In this document: one piece after another, positions 16,136 through 24,145 of the stretch | Layout: every line of letters begins with the position of its first letter | Position numbering within the stretch: the first letter of the stretch is position 1 | DNA from: an uncultured Chloroflexota bacterium | Lineage (GTDB): Bacteria; Chloroflexota; Anaerolineae; Aggregatilineales; Phototrophicaceae | Length of the DNA stretch: 42,845 nt | Direction: 5' to 3' | Assembly: GCA_903864435.1 (NCBI GenBank) | Contig: CAIPFY010000035.1 | Span: forward strand, 1-42,845 | Notes under the pieces: model-generated | The model's input: only the letters and a program-made list of their open reading frames with translations | Told to the model about the DNA's origin: nothing | The model's database searches: none | Program-made: the position numbers and the translations under genes

Positions 16136-17294
16136 GGTAGCTGCCTTCGGGGAAGGTGAGCGCGATAGGATGGTCGGGGGCGGCGTCGAGGTGCGCCACG
16201 ATTTGTCCCTGCCGATCGGTATCCGCCAGCGCCCCGAATACGATCTTCTGGAACAGGTCGGTGGTGATCGCGCCGGAACAGGAGAAGGTGAGCAGCCAAC
16301 CGCCGGGTTTCAGGCAGCGGAAGGCGTTCAGGTTGATGTCTTTGTAGCCCCGTGCCGCACTATCCACCTGTCCGGCATTATGCGCGAACTTGGGCGGGTC
16401 TAGCACAATCGCATCAAAGCGTTCGCCCGCTGTGGCCTGTTCGCGCAAATAGTCGAACACATCGGCTTGCACGAACTCTGCGCCTGCATCCTTGCCGTTG
16501 AGTGTGTGGGTTTGCTCCGCCAGCGCCAGCGCATCCCGCGAGGCATCCACATTGATGCGCTGCCCCGCCGCGCCCAGCCCGAACGCGCCCGTGTAGCAGA
16601 AGGTGTTCAGGATGCGGCTTTGAGCCGGTAGGTCAGCCGACAGCCGCCACAGCAGCGCATGGTTGGTCATCTGGTCGAGGTAGTAGCCGGTTTTATGCCC
16701 GTGCCGTACATCCACCAACCGCCGCAAGCCGTCGCGCTCAAATTCGATCAGCGGCGGCGGTTCTTCGCCCCACAGCACGCCGGATTGCGCTTTTAAGCCT
16801 TCTTTGCCGCGCACATCCACATCACTGCGCTCGTATACCCCGCGCACAGGCCGTCCGAGGGCGATGAGCGTTTCGGCTAACTGTGCTGCCAGCGCCGTCT
16901 TGTGCTGGTCAATATGCAGCGTGAGCGCCTGCAACACGATGTACTCGCCATAGTAGTCTGCGATCAGACCGGGCAGGAAATCGTTCTCGGCGTTCACCAA
17001 CCGCCCCGCTGCGAGGCGCAAATCGCGGCGCGTAGCCGCAGCACGGAGGCGGGCGCGCCACCACGCTGCATCAATCGTTTCATCTACCCATGTCAGCATC
17101 CGCACCTGTATTTGGGAACGGACATTCCAGTAGCCGCGTGCGAGGAATTGCCCCCGCGAGTCGCGCACGGTGATGATTGCGCCCGGTGCGGGGTCGCCTT
17201 CTATGCGCTCAATCGCGCCTGAAAAGACCCATGGATGACGCTGGATGATGGGTTTTTCGCGGCCTTGCTTGATGATAATGACAGGTTCAGACAT
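16107..17294 (-). CDS. rlmI: RlmI-like 23S rRNA cytosine-5 methyltransferase (PUA + SAM domains)
   Basis: 395 aa, the same length as RlmI. Residues 1-75 are a PUA domain (KPIIQRHPWVFSGAIERIEG). A central EEHEE-like region leads to a Rossmann SAM-binding domain with ILNTFCYTGAFGLGAA, then the FDAIVLDPPKFAHNAGQ catalytic loop and LLTFSCSGAIT, where the Cys in the DPP-following region and FSCS match the m5C methyltransferases of this family (C1962 in E. coli numbering). The ATG at 17294 is chosen by homology; the longer start would enter ligA. Last gene of the polX-SH3b-ligA-rlmI operon, 13 bases after ligA. Confidence 0.85.
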   Translation of the reverse strand: MSEPVIIIKQGREKPIIQRHPWVFSGAIERIEGDPAPGAIITVRDSRGQFLARGYWNVRSQIQVRMLTWVDETIDAAWWRARLRAAATRRDLRLAAGRLVNAENDFLPGLIADYYGEYIVLQALTLHIDQHKTALAAQLAETLIALGRPVRGVYERSDVDVRGKEGLKAQSGVLWGEEPPPLIEFERDGLRRLVDVRHGHKTGYYLDQMTNHALLWRLSADLPAQSRILNTFCYTGAFGLGAAGQRINVDASRDALALAEQTHTLNGKDAGAEFVQADVFDYLREQATAGERFDAIVLDPPKFAHNAGQVDSAARGYKDINLNAFRCLKPGGWLLTFSCSGAITTDLFQKIVFGALADTDRQGQIVAHLDAAPDHPIALTFPEGSYLKGLLVRVV

Positions 17295-17307
17295 ACTGCG
17301 CTCGCTC

Positions 17308-19359
17308 TCAGAATAGGGTAGGTTGGGTGGGATCAGCCGCGCTGCTGGCGCTGCCAATCATATTCAGGAATTCAGGTTCGCTCAGGATGGGGACGCCAAG
17401 CTGACGCGCTTTTTCGGCTTTGCTGCCGGGGGAATCCCCCATGAGGACATAGCTGGTCTTTTTGCTCACGCTGCCGGTGACTTTGCCTCCGTGCGACTGA
17501 ATCAGGTTTTCGGCGGCTTCACGGGTGAGCGTGGGCAGCGTTCCAGTGAGGACGAACGTCAGCCCGGTCAGCGAGTCGCCCGCTGCCTCGCGGGGCGTGT
17601 TCTGCATATTCACCCCGGCGGCGCGCATCTTTTCCAGCAGGGCGCGGTGGTCAGGGTCGGCGAACCAGTCTACCACATTCTGCGCCAGAACCGTGCCGAT
17701 GCCTTCCAGATCGTCCATTGCTTCGGCGCTGGCGCTCATCAGGCCGTCCATCGAAACGAACGCTTCCGCCAGCAAATTCGCCACCACGCCGCCCACGCCA
17801 TCAATCCCCAACGAGCTGATTAACTGCCCTAGCGGGCGCTGACGCGCAGCTTCAATCGAGGCCAGCAGGTTATCCACTTTTTTCGCGGCAAAGCCTTCCA
17901 GTTCCAGCAGCGGTTCGCGCTGAAGGGAGAATAGGTCGGCCTCGTCGCGGATGAAGCCTTTTTCGATCAGCGTTTTGACGGTTTGCGGCCCCATGCCTTC
18001 GATGTCCATCGCGCTTTTGGAGACGAAGAACTCGATGCTGCGAAACACGCGCTCCGGGCAAACGCGGTTCGGGCAGATGTAATCCACCATGCCTGCCGGT
18101 TTGCTGATGGGAGTCTGGCAGTAGGGGCAGGTTTCGGGCGGGAGGATGGGCGTTTCGCTGCCGTCCCGCGCCGCCGTCACCGGGCCGATGACATACGGGA
18201 TGACTTCGCCAGAGCGTTTGATAATCACCCGATCACCCATGCGAATATCCAGCCGCGCCACCTGATCGTAGTTGTGCAGGCTGGCGCTGACCACCGTTAC
18301 GCCGCCGATGAACACCGGTTCAAGCTGGGCAGTGGGCGTGACTTTGCCCGTGCGCCCGATGTTGACGGTGATTCCGGTCAGTTGGGTGGTCATTTCCTCG
18401 GCGGGGAATTTGTAGGCCGTCGCACCACGCGGGTCTTTTCCCGCAAAACCCAGTTCAGCGGCGATCTTCAAATCGTTGATCTTCAGTACCACGCCGTCAA
18501 TTTCAAAATCCAGTGTGGGTTTGCGGGATTCCCATGTGGGTAACTGCTGGATAACGTCGGATAAAGTGGGATATAAACCCACATGCGGTGGGATAAGAAA
18601 TCCCATATCCCGCAAATAGTTCAACCAATCCCACTGACGATCCAAACTGATTCCCACAGCCTGCACCACCGCGTAGATATAGGCGGTCAGGGTGCGGGTG
18701 GCAGTGATGCGCGAGTCCTTTTGCTTGAGCGTCCCGGAAGCGGTGTTGCGGGCGTTCACATACAGTGGCAGCCCGTCCGCCGCCTGTTTCTGGTTCAGGG
18801 CGGCGAAATCCCGCTTGTGGAACAGCACTTCGCCACGCACGACCAGCTTTTCCGGCGCGGGCGGCCCGTCGGGATGCACGGGAATCCGCAGCGGGACGGA
18901 GCGGATGGTGCGGACGTTGGCGGTCACATCGTCGCCCACATCGCCGTTGCCGCGTGTGGCCGCCTGTGTCAGCAGACCGTTCTCGTAGGTCAGGACGATG
19001 GTTAGCCCGTCCAGCTTGGGTTCGAGCGTGTAGGTTAAGGTTGTGTCGGCGGACAGCAGCTTCAGGTTGCGTTCTTCCCACGCGGTCAGGTCGCTCTCGC
19101 TGAAGCAGTTAGAGAGGCTGAGGATGGGCGCGGGGTGTGGGATTTTGGCGAAGTCGCCGGAGAGGTCGCTGCCGGAACGCTGGGTGGGCGAATCGGGCGT
19201 GACCAGTTCCGGGTGTTCGCTTTCCAGCATCACCAGTTCCCGGTACAGCAGATCATATTCGCCGTCGCTGATAGTGGGCGCGTTCAGCACATAGTAGCGG
19301 TAACTGTGCGCGTTCAGTTGGGCGCGGAGCTTATGGGCGCGGGTGGCAAACTCGTTCAT
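17308..19359 (-). CDS. ligA: NAD-dependent DNA ligase
   Basis: Seals nicks in replication and repair with NAD as cofactor. 683 aa from the ATG at 19359, with AAGGAG about 10 bases upstream; the open frame extends further 5' but into the SH3b gene. Domain order: Ia with the SDGEYDLLYREL segment (31-42), adenylation domain with active Lys115 (EPKLDG), OB fold, four-Cys zinc finger (CPYC...CPNRVC), helix-hairpin-helix repeats, and a C-terminal BRCT domain (LTFVLTGTLPTLTREAAENLI). All elements are intact. It lies in one unit with polX, which suggests gap filling followed by ligation. Confidence 0.95.
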   Translation of the reverse strand: MNEFATRAHKLRAQLNAHSYRYYVLNAPTISDGEYDLLYRELVMLESEHPELVTPDSPTQRSGSDLSGDFAKIPHPAPILSLSNCFSESDLTAWEERNLKLLSADTTLTYTLEPKLDGLTIVLTYENGLLTQAATRGNGDVGDDVTANVRTIRSVPLRIPVHPDGPPAPEKLVVRGEVLFHKRDFAALNQKQAADGLPLYVNARNTASGTLKQKDSRITATRTLTAYIYAVVQAVGISLDRQWDWLNYLRDMGFLIPPHVGLYPTLSDVIQQLPTWESRKPTLDFEIDGVVLKINDLKIAAELGFAGKDPRGATAYKFPAEEMTTQLTGITVNIGRTGKVTPTAQLEPVFIGGVTVVSASLHNYDQVARLDIRMGDRVIIKRSGEVIPYVIGPVTAARDGSETPILPPETCPYCQTPISKPAGMVDYICPNRVCPERVFRSIEFFVSKSAMDIEGMGPQTVKTLIEKGFIRDEADLFSLQREPLLELEGFAAKKVDNLLASIEAARQRPLGQLISSLGIDGVGGVVANLLAEAFVSMDGLMSASAEAMDDLEGIGTVLAQNVVDWFADPDHRALLEKMRAAGVNMQNTPREAAGDSLTGLTFVLTGTLPTLTREAAENLIQSHGGKVTGSVSKKTSYVLMGDSPGSKAEKARQLGVPILSEPEFLNMIGSASSAADPTQPTLF

Positions 19360-19373
19360 CAGGGTTGCGCTCC

Positions 19374-20012
19374 TTATGGGGCGATCACTTGCAGCAGTGT
19401 TTGTACGCCATCGCTTTCGGCTGCCCAACCGATCACGGTTGCGTCCGCGTTCTGGATGCGCCACCACGTCAGCCCGTTGGCGGTCAGCGGCCCTTCGATC
19501 ACGGTGAAGCGTTCGCCGGGGTTGGCAATCGTGAGGACGATGTTTGCGGCGTTATCCGTCCCCGCCGAATCGCGGATGCGGATGCCATCCGTTCCCACCA
19601 CTTCAATCATGCTGCCCACGCCGATGCGCGGCGGGGTGGTGGGCGTGGCGGTGAAGATGATGGGCGGCAGCGTCGGCCCTGCCAGCACAGGTACGGAGTC
19701 GGCGGCTTGCAGCGGCGGCAGAACCGGTGTGACCGCCAGCGGGGGCAGGGTGATGATCGGTGTCAGGCTGGCTGCGGCGGTGACGATGACGAAGCGCGGT
19801 GGCGCTTCCGATGGGGTGTTGCCGCCCAGCGCCAGCACCGCCACCACCACGCAGGCCACCATGCCGCAGACCATCATCAGCGTGAGCAGCATTGCCCAGA
19901 TCGGCAGGTGAAACGGGTTATTGCGCCGCGGTTGTGGCCACTGGTCGGGGGGTTGCAAACGTGAATCTTTAACGGGCAAGAGGCTGTTTTCGGTCGGTGG
20001 TCGGTTGCTCAT
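19374..20012 (-). CDS. Membrane-anchored SH3b-like domain protein
   Basis: 212 aa. A cytoplasmic Pro/Asn-rich tail (1-35), one transmembrane helix (about 36-62), a Pro/Thr/Leu-rich extracellular linker (about 65-130), and a C-terminal domain (about 135-205) with the bacterial SH3 pattern: GIRIRDSAGTDNAANIV, PGERFTVIEGP, LTWWRIQNADATVIGWAAE. SH3b domains usually bind cell-wall components. The ATG at 20012 is 2 bases after the polX stop, so it is translated from the same message. Why an envelope protein sits between two DNA-repair genes is unclear. Confidence 0.75.
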   Translation of the reverse strand: MSNRPPTENSLLPVKDSRLQPPDQWPQPRRNNPFHLPIWAMLLTLMMVCGMVACVVVAVLALGGNTPSEAPPRFVIVTAAASLTPIITLPPLAVTPVLPPLQAADSVPVLAGPTLPPIIFTATPTTPPRIGVGSMIEVVGTDGIRIRDSAGTDNAANIVLTIANPGERFTVIEGPLTANGLTWWRIQNADATVIGWAAESDGVQTLLQVIAP

Positions 20013-20014
20013 GG

Positions 20015-21766
20015 TTATCTGCCCCGTGCGCGTGTCCATGCCATAAATTGTTCGACAGGCCATGTGTTGATGACCGAACGCGCTTCCACCCAACCGCGCC
20101 GCGCCGTCAGGATGCCATACGGCAGCAAGTCCATTTGTTCTGGCGCGTGTGCGTCACTGTCAATGGCAATCGGAATGCCCATCTCCACCGCCCGCCGCGC
20201 ATACGGCGCTTCCAGATCGAGGCGACGCGGATTGGAGTTGATTTCGAGCGCCGTGCCGGAGACTTTAGCGGCTTCAAAGATCGCGTCCATATCCAGATCA
20301 GCCGGTTCACGATCCGGGATGTACTGCGCGGTGGGATGACCGATCAGGTCTACATGCGGGTTTTGTAGCGCGTTCAACACGCGGCGGGTGATGGTGGTGC
20401 GGTCTTGGCGCAGGCTAACGTGCAGCGAGGCCACCACGAAATCCAGCTTTTCCAGCACTTCGTCGGGATAATCGAGGCTGCCATCGGCGTTCATATCCAT
20501 CTCGGTGCCATGAAACACGCGGATGCGCCCCTTCATCTCGGCATCCACGCGGCGCACTTCTTCCTGCTGCTCCAGCAACCGTTCGATGGAGAGGCCGTTG
20601 CCAATCCCCAGACTGCGCGAATGGTCGGTGATGACGATGTACTCGCGTCCGCGTGCGTAGGCGGCCTCCGCCATCTCGCGCACGCTCAAGGTGCCATCGC
20701 TCCATGTGGTGTGCATGTGCAGATCGCCGCGCAGGTCATTCATGGTGATGAGCGCGGGGAGCTTGCTGGCCTGCGCCGCCTCGATTTCGCCCGCATCCTC
20801 GCGCAGTTCGGGCGGGATGAAGGGCAGGCCGAGCAGCGCGTAGACTTCTTCTTCGGTGGCACACAGGGTTTTGGGCGCATCTTCAACGATGCTGCCGTTT
20901 TCGTCCACCGGACTGAAGGCGTGTTCGTTCAGGCTGAATCCGCGTTTCAGCGCCAGATTGCGTAGCCGGACGTTGTGCGCCTGACTACCGGTGAAGTAGC
21001 ACAGCGCCGTCCCCCAACGCGCTTTTTCCAGCACGCGCACATCCACCTGCAAGCCACTGAGCAGTTCAACCGAACTTTTGGTCGGCCCATGTCCCAGTAC
21101 CCGCGCTACATTCTCCATCGAAACCAGCGCGTCCATGATGGGCGCGGCGTGGTCGCTGGCGATCAGGATATCCACATCCCCGATGGTGGGACGCCCGCGC
21201 CGGATGCTGCCGCCAATCGCCCCTTCCAGCGCCCCCGGCACCGCCAGCAGCCGTTGCAGGATGGCTTGCGCGGCGGGTAACGCTTTCCCTAGTGGGGTGC
21301 GTCCGGTGCGGCGGGAGAGCGCCTCAATCGCCTCGATGATCTTTTTCTCGCTTTTTTCGCCCATCTTTTCGAGATCGCGCAGCTTGCCCGCACGGGCGGC
21401 GGCTTCCAACCCCTCGATGGTGACGATTCCCAGTTCCTTCCAGAACAGCCGCGCCTTTTTGGGGCCGACACCGTTGATCGCCACAATATCCACCAGACCG
21501 GGCGGGATTTCGGCAGACAACCGTTCGTAAAATTCCAGTTTGCCCGTTTCCAGCAGTTCGGTGATCTTGGCAGCCAGCGTGTCCCCGATGTTGGGCAGGT
21601 CGGTCAAACCGCCTTCGGCAGCAATCGCACGCAGGTCGCGGGGGAGTTCGCGGATGCTTTCACCAGCGCGACGATAGGAGAGGACGCGGTGAATGATCTC
21701 GCCTTTGATTTCCAGCATCACGGCGATTTTTTCAAAGCGATCAGCAATATCGCGGTTGGTTAACAC
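20015..21766 (-). CDS. polX: DNA polymerase X with C-terminal PHP domain
   Basis: 583 aa. N-terminal helix-hairpin-helix 8-kDa-like domain (LTDLPNIGDTLAAKI, INGVGPKKARLFW), family X nucleotidyltransferase core with GGSIRRGRPTIGDVDILI carrying catalytic Asp197 and Asp199, and a PHP phosphoesterase domain with DLHMHTTWSDG, ITDHSRSLGIGNG, FHGTEMDMNADGSLDY, ASLHVS, IGHPTAQY and IDSDAH, so metal ligands for 3'-5' exonuclease or phosphatase activity are complete. The start is GTG 21766, which has GAGAAAGG 8 bases upstream and fits the family N-terminus; TTG 21784 is the alternative. Role: short-gap filling in base-excision repair. First gene of its operon. Confidence 0.9.
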   Translation of the reverse strand: MLTNRDIADRFEKIAVMLEIKGEIIHRVLSYRRAGESIRELPRDLRAIAAEGGLTDLPNIGDTLAAKITELLETGKLEFYERLSAEIPPGLVDIVAINGVGPKKARLFWKELGIVTIEGLEAAARAGKLRDLEKMGEKSEKKIIEAIEALSRRTGRTPLGKALPAAQAILQRLLAVPGALEGAIGGSIRRGRPTIGDVDILIASDHAAPIMDALVSMENVARVLGHGPTKSSVELLSGLQVDVRVLEKARWGTALCYFTGSQAHNVRLRNLALKRGFSLNEHAFSPVDENGSIVEDAPKTLCATEEEVYALLGLPFIPPELREDAGEIEAAQASKLPALITMNDLRGDLHMHTTWSDGTLSVREMAEAAYARGREYIVITDHSRSLGIGNGLSIERLLEQQEEVRRVDAEMKGRIRVFHGTEMDMNADGSLDYPDEVLEKLDFVVASLHVSLRQDRTTITRRVLNALQNPHVDLIGHPTAQYIPDREPADLDMDAIFEAAKVSGTALEINSNPRRLDLEAPYARRAVEMGIPIAIDSDAHAPEQMDLLPYGILTARRGWVEARSVINTWPVEQFMAWTRARGR

Positions 21767-21807
21767 GCGGTCAGCCTTTCTCAATGGGTAGAACTTCTGT
21801 TTTATTT

Positions 21808-21813
21808 ATTATA
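21808..21813 (-). promoter_or_regulatory. Possible -10 element for the polX operon
   Basis: TATAAT on the minus strand, about 40 bases before the polX start. The -35 (TGGCTA-like, 17 bp upstream, inside the end of the preceding gene) is weak. Confidence 0.35.
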
Positions 21814-21829
21814 ATCTATGCCGGACAAC

Positions 21830-23758
21830 CTAGCCAGATAAAGTGAGGCTTTCGCCGCCGAAAATTCCGCTGATACGGTTGTTTCCGTCCGCATCTTGCA
21901 CATACGCCAACCGCCCCTCGTGTAGGCCGCCGATGACCACATCCAGCGTGAAATCGCCGCTGGTGTAGTCGGTGCTGCCGCTGCCGGTCAGGATGAATCC
22001 CTCGCTGAACGCGCACTGGCTCAAACGGAATTGTTCCCCTGCGGCAGAAGGCGCGAACGCTACTGAACCCCCATACGGGCAACCGACCAACTCTAGCGTG
22101 GTGCCGTCCCACGCCACATAGTCGGGCAGGTAGAACAGATCATCATAGGCTGCGTTCAACGCCTCTAGCGGTGTGGTGAACGCTGCCGCCGACTGCGGAG
22201 ACAGCGGAACATAGGCACGGGCGACCACCCCCTCGCAGCGGGTTTCAGGTTCGGCGGGGAGTACATCGTTCACCAGAAAATCGGTTACAGGCAAGTCCGG
22301 GCATTCGTCGCCCCGCCCGAAGATGACATGTGCGCCGCCCTCGGTGGTCATGAGATAACCGTTATCTAGTCGCTGCACGATGCGCTGTCCGTTTTCAACC
22401 GGCGTGGCAGGGTCAGCCGTTGCGCCTAGCACCAGCGTGGGGATGCCGGGGGCGGTCAGCGGTTGCGGGCGTTCCGGCGGCGCAGACGTAGGCCAGAAGG
22501 CGCAGGGTAGGTCGCCGTAGAAGATGGCGGCGAACAAGGGTTGTCCGGCGTGTTCCGCACCAGCACGCAGGTAAGCAGCGGCACGTTCGTCCGGTGTGCC
22601 GCTGAAATCGTGGTAGTCGTTACACTCGACGGCGTAATACAGGCCGTCGGAATAGGTCGGGTCAGGGGTGGCGATCAGCGTTTCGGCGTTCAGGCCGTAG
22701 GCGCTGTAGGCCATCCGCGCCAGCACGGCCAAATCGCCCCGTGCGGCGGCGGCTAACCCGCGCTGGAGGCGCATCCGCCCGCCTTCGGTGTACAGGTTGT
22801 CTATCACGACGGTTTCCAGATCGCTGTGGGTGAAGGTGCGCTGCACCTTACCGGACGTCGTGGGGAAGAATAGCGGCGCGGGGGCGGCACTCAGTTCGGC
22901 GGTCAGATCGTCGTAAAAGGCGGCGGGGTCGGAGTCCGGGAAGGCAGCGGCACAAGCGGCATCATCTTCGCAGGCTTGCAGCGTCATTTGGAGGACATTA
23001 CCAAAAGCCTGCGCCTGCTCCGCGAGATAGTCTGTGCCGGAGAGTGTCAAATCTACCGCGCTATCGAGGATGAGTCCGCGCAGGCCAGCGGGGTAGGCAG
23101 CGGCATAGGTTTGCGCCAACTGCGTGCCGTAGCTTTCGCCGTACAGCCAGATGACCGGACTGCCGAGGGCGGTGCGGAAGGTTTCGAGATCGGCGGCGGC
23201 CTGCGCGGTGCCGTAGAAAGGCAGTAGGGCAGGTTCAATGCCCATTTCGGTAATGCAATCCTGTGCGAAGGTGCGGGCGGCGCTGACGAGGGCCTCATCG
23301 CTCGTCGCATCGGTCTGGTAATAGGCAGCGGCGGCGGTGGCGCACTGAAGATTGCCGGATAGGGCCGCGCCGCGCTGGTCGAAGAACACGATGTCGAAAT
23401 GCTCGGTGATCGAAGGGTCGAAGGCCGCTATGTACGAATCGGCAGCAGCGAGGCCGGACGTGCCGGGGCCACCGGTCGCCGTGACGAACAGCCCTTTCGA
23501 GGTGCCGGTTGCGGGCAGTATGCCGAACGTCACCTGCTGAATGCGCCCGTCTGACGGATTGAAATGATCCAGCGGCATCGCCAGCGTGACGCAGGTGAAG
23601 GTGCTGTCGGGGCAGGGCGCACCATCCAGCGCGGCCAATTGCTCGGCTATGCTTGTAAGGGGTTCTTGTGCTTGTGTAGGTAGTGTGTTGATGACCATCA
23701 CTGTGATGCAGGCAGCGATGAGTGTGTGGCGCAACAAAAGGCGAAAACGGGTCTTCAT
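21830..23758 (-). CDS. Secreted tripeptidyl-aminopeptidase-like alpha/beta hydrolase
   Basis: 642 aa. Signal peptide 1-30 (MKTRFRLLLR start, ending PTQA). The oxyanion segment TATGGPGTSG (94-102), FFDQRG (126-130) and nucleophile elbow GESYG with Ser209 match the S33/TAP (SlpD/E-like) family; the Asp is in GATADPATP and the His in TEGGAHVIF. The family's C-terminal TAP-like lid is present, followed by about 120 extra residues with a beta pattern ending GIFGGESLTLSG. Likely releases N-terminal peptides outside the cell for nutrition. AGGAAG precedes the ATG. The open frame extends upstream into the trp promoter region, which is not coding. Confidence 0.82.
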   Translation of the reverse strand: MKTRFRLLLRHTLIAACITVMVINTLPTQAQEPLTSIAEQLAALDGAPCPDSTFTCVTLAMPLDHFNPSDGRIQQVTFGILPATGTSKGLFVTATGGPGTSGLAAADSYIAAFDPSITEHFDIVFFDQRGAALSGNLQCATAAAAYYQTDATSDEALVSAARTFAQDCITEMGIEPALLPFYGTAQAAADLETFRTALGSPVIWLYGESYGTQLAQTYAAAYPAGLRGLILDSAVDLTLSGTDYLAEQAQAFGNVLQMTLQACEDDAACAAAFPDSDPAAFYDDLTAELSAAPAPLFFPTTSGKVQRTFTHSDLETVVIDNLYTEGGRMRLQRGLAAAARGDLAVLARMAYSAYGLNAETLIATPDPTYSDGLYYAVECNDYHDFSGTPDERAAAYLRAGAEHAGQPLFAAIFYGDLPCAFWPTSAPPERPQPLTAPGIPTLVLGATADPATPVENGQRIVQRLDNGYLMTTEGGAHVIFGRGDECPDLPVTDFLVNDVLPAEPETRCEGVVARAYVPLSPQSAAAFTTPLEALNAAYDDLFYLPDYVAWDGTTLELVGCPYGGSVAFAPSAAGEQFRLSQCAFSEGFILTGSGSTDYTSGDFTLDVVIGGLHEGRLAYVQDADGNNRISGIFGGESLTLSG

Positions 23759-23788
23759 GTTGATTCTTCCTGTGAGGCAGTCTATATG

Positions 23789-23794
23789 ATTATA
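23789..23794 (-). promoter_or_regulatory. -10 element of the hydrolase promoter
   Basis: Perfect TATAAT on the minus strand 30 bases before the ATG. A weak -35 (TTCCGA, 17 bp upstream) falls within the divergent trp promoter, so the two promoters interlock. Confidence 0.5.
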
Positions 23795-23804
23795 GTAGAA
23801 TTGC

Positions 23805-23833
23805 TTGACAGTCGGAATGATTGTGGTTATTCT
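23805..23833 (+). promoter_or_regulatory. trp operon promoter
   Basis: Consensus TTGACA (23805-23810), exactly 17 bp spacer, TATTCT (23828-23833). The transcript should begin near 23840 and carry a leader of about 300 bases before trpE. Confidence 0.75.
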
Positions 23834-23869
23834 GTTGCACAGTCGAATATGCAATAACGTTGATCCGAA

Positions 23870-24121
23870 AAAGTACACACCCCATCGGTGTTCAGAGAGC
23901 CGCCGGTTGCTGTGAAGGCGGTACACGCGAGGATGTGGAATGGGTCGGGGAGTTGCGCGGGCGAACCTCAAACAGTAGCCCACGCCGGAAGCGCACCGTT
24001 ACCACAGCGCAGGGTATCGCTCCGGCTGTACCCGTTCGAGTGAAGCCATGTTCACAACTGGCTTAACCAAGGTGGCACCACGGGAACCCCGTCTCGTCCT
24101 TGAACGATGATGGGGTTTTTT
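23870..24121 (+). promoter_or_regulatory. T-box riboswitch, tryptophan-specific, upstream of trpE
   Basis: The leader has AGAGAGCCGCCGGTTGCTGTGAAGG-type stem I features beginning near 23894, a specifier loop in which GAA (23938-23940) is followed by TGG (23941-23943), the Trp codon, and the invariant T-box sequence AAGGTGGCACCACGG (24069-24083), followed by a terminator. In this class, uncharged tRNA pairs with the specifier and with the T-box bulge and stabilises an antiterminator, so trp genes are transcribed when charged tRNA-Trp is scarce. The T-box motif and terminator are clear; the outer limits and the specifier choice (a second TGG lies at 23936) are my reading. Confidence 0.85.
24085..24121 (+). 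terminator. T-box-controlled terminator before trpE
   Basis: Stem AACCCCGTC (24085-24093) with GATGGGGTT (24109-24117), including one G-T pair, extended by TCGT/ACGA inside, then six T (24116-24121). Its 5' arm adjoins the T-box sequence, as expected for mutually exclusive antiterminator and terminator. Confidence 0.88.
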
Positions 24122-24145
24122 ATTGCCATCGAAGGAGACGTGGAC

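Noticed and set aside
21784-23983. Long upstream extension of the secreted hydrolase reading frame to 23983
   Set aside because: The added residues precede a clear signal peptide and ribosome site at 23758 and cross the trp promoter and leader.
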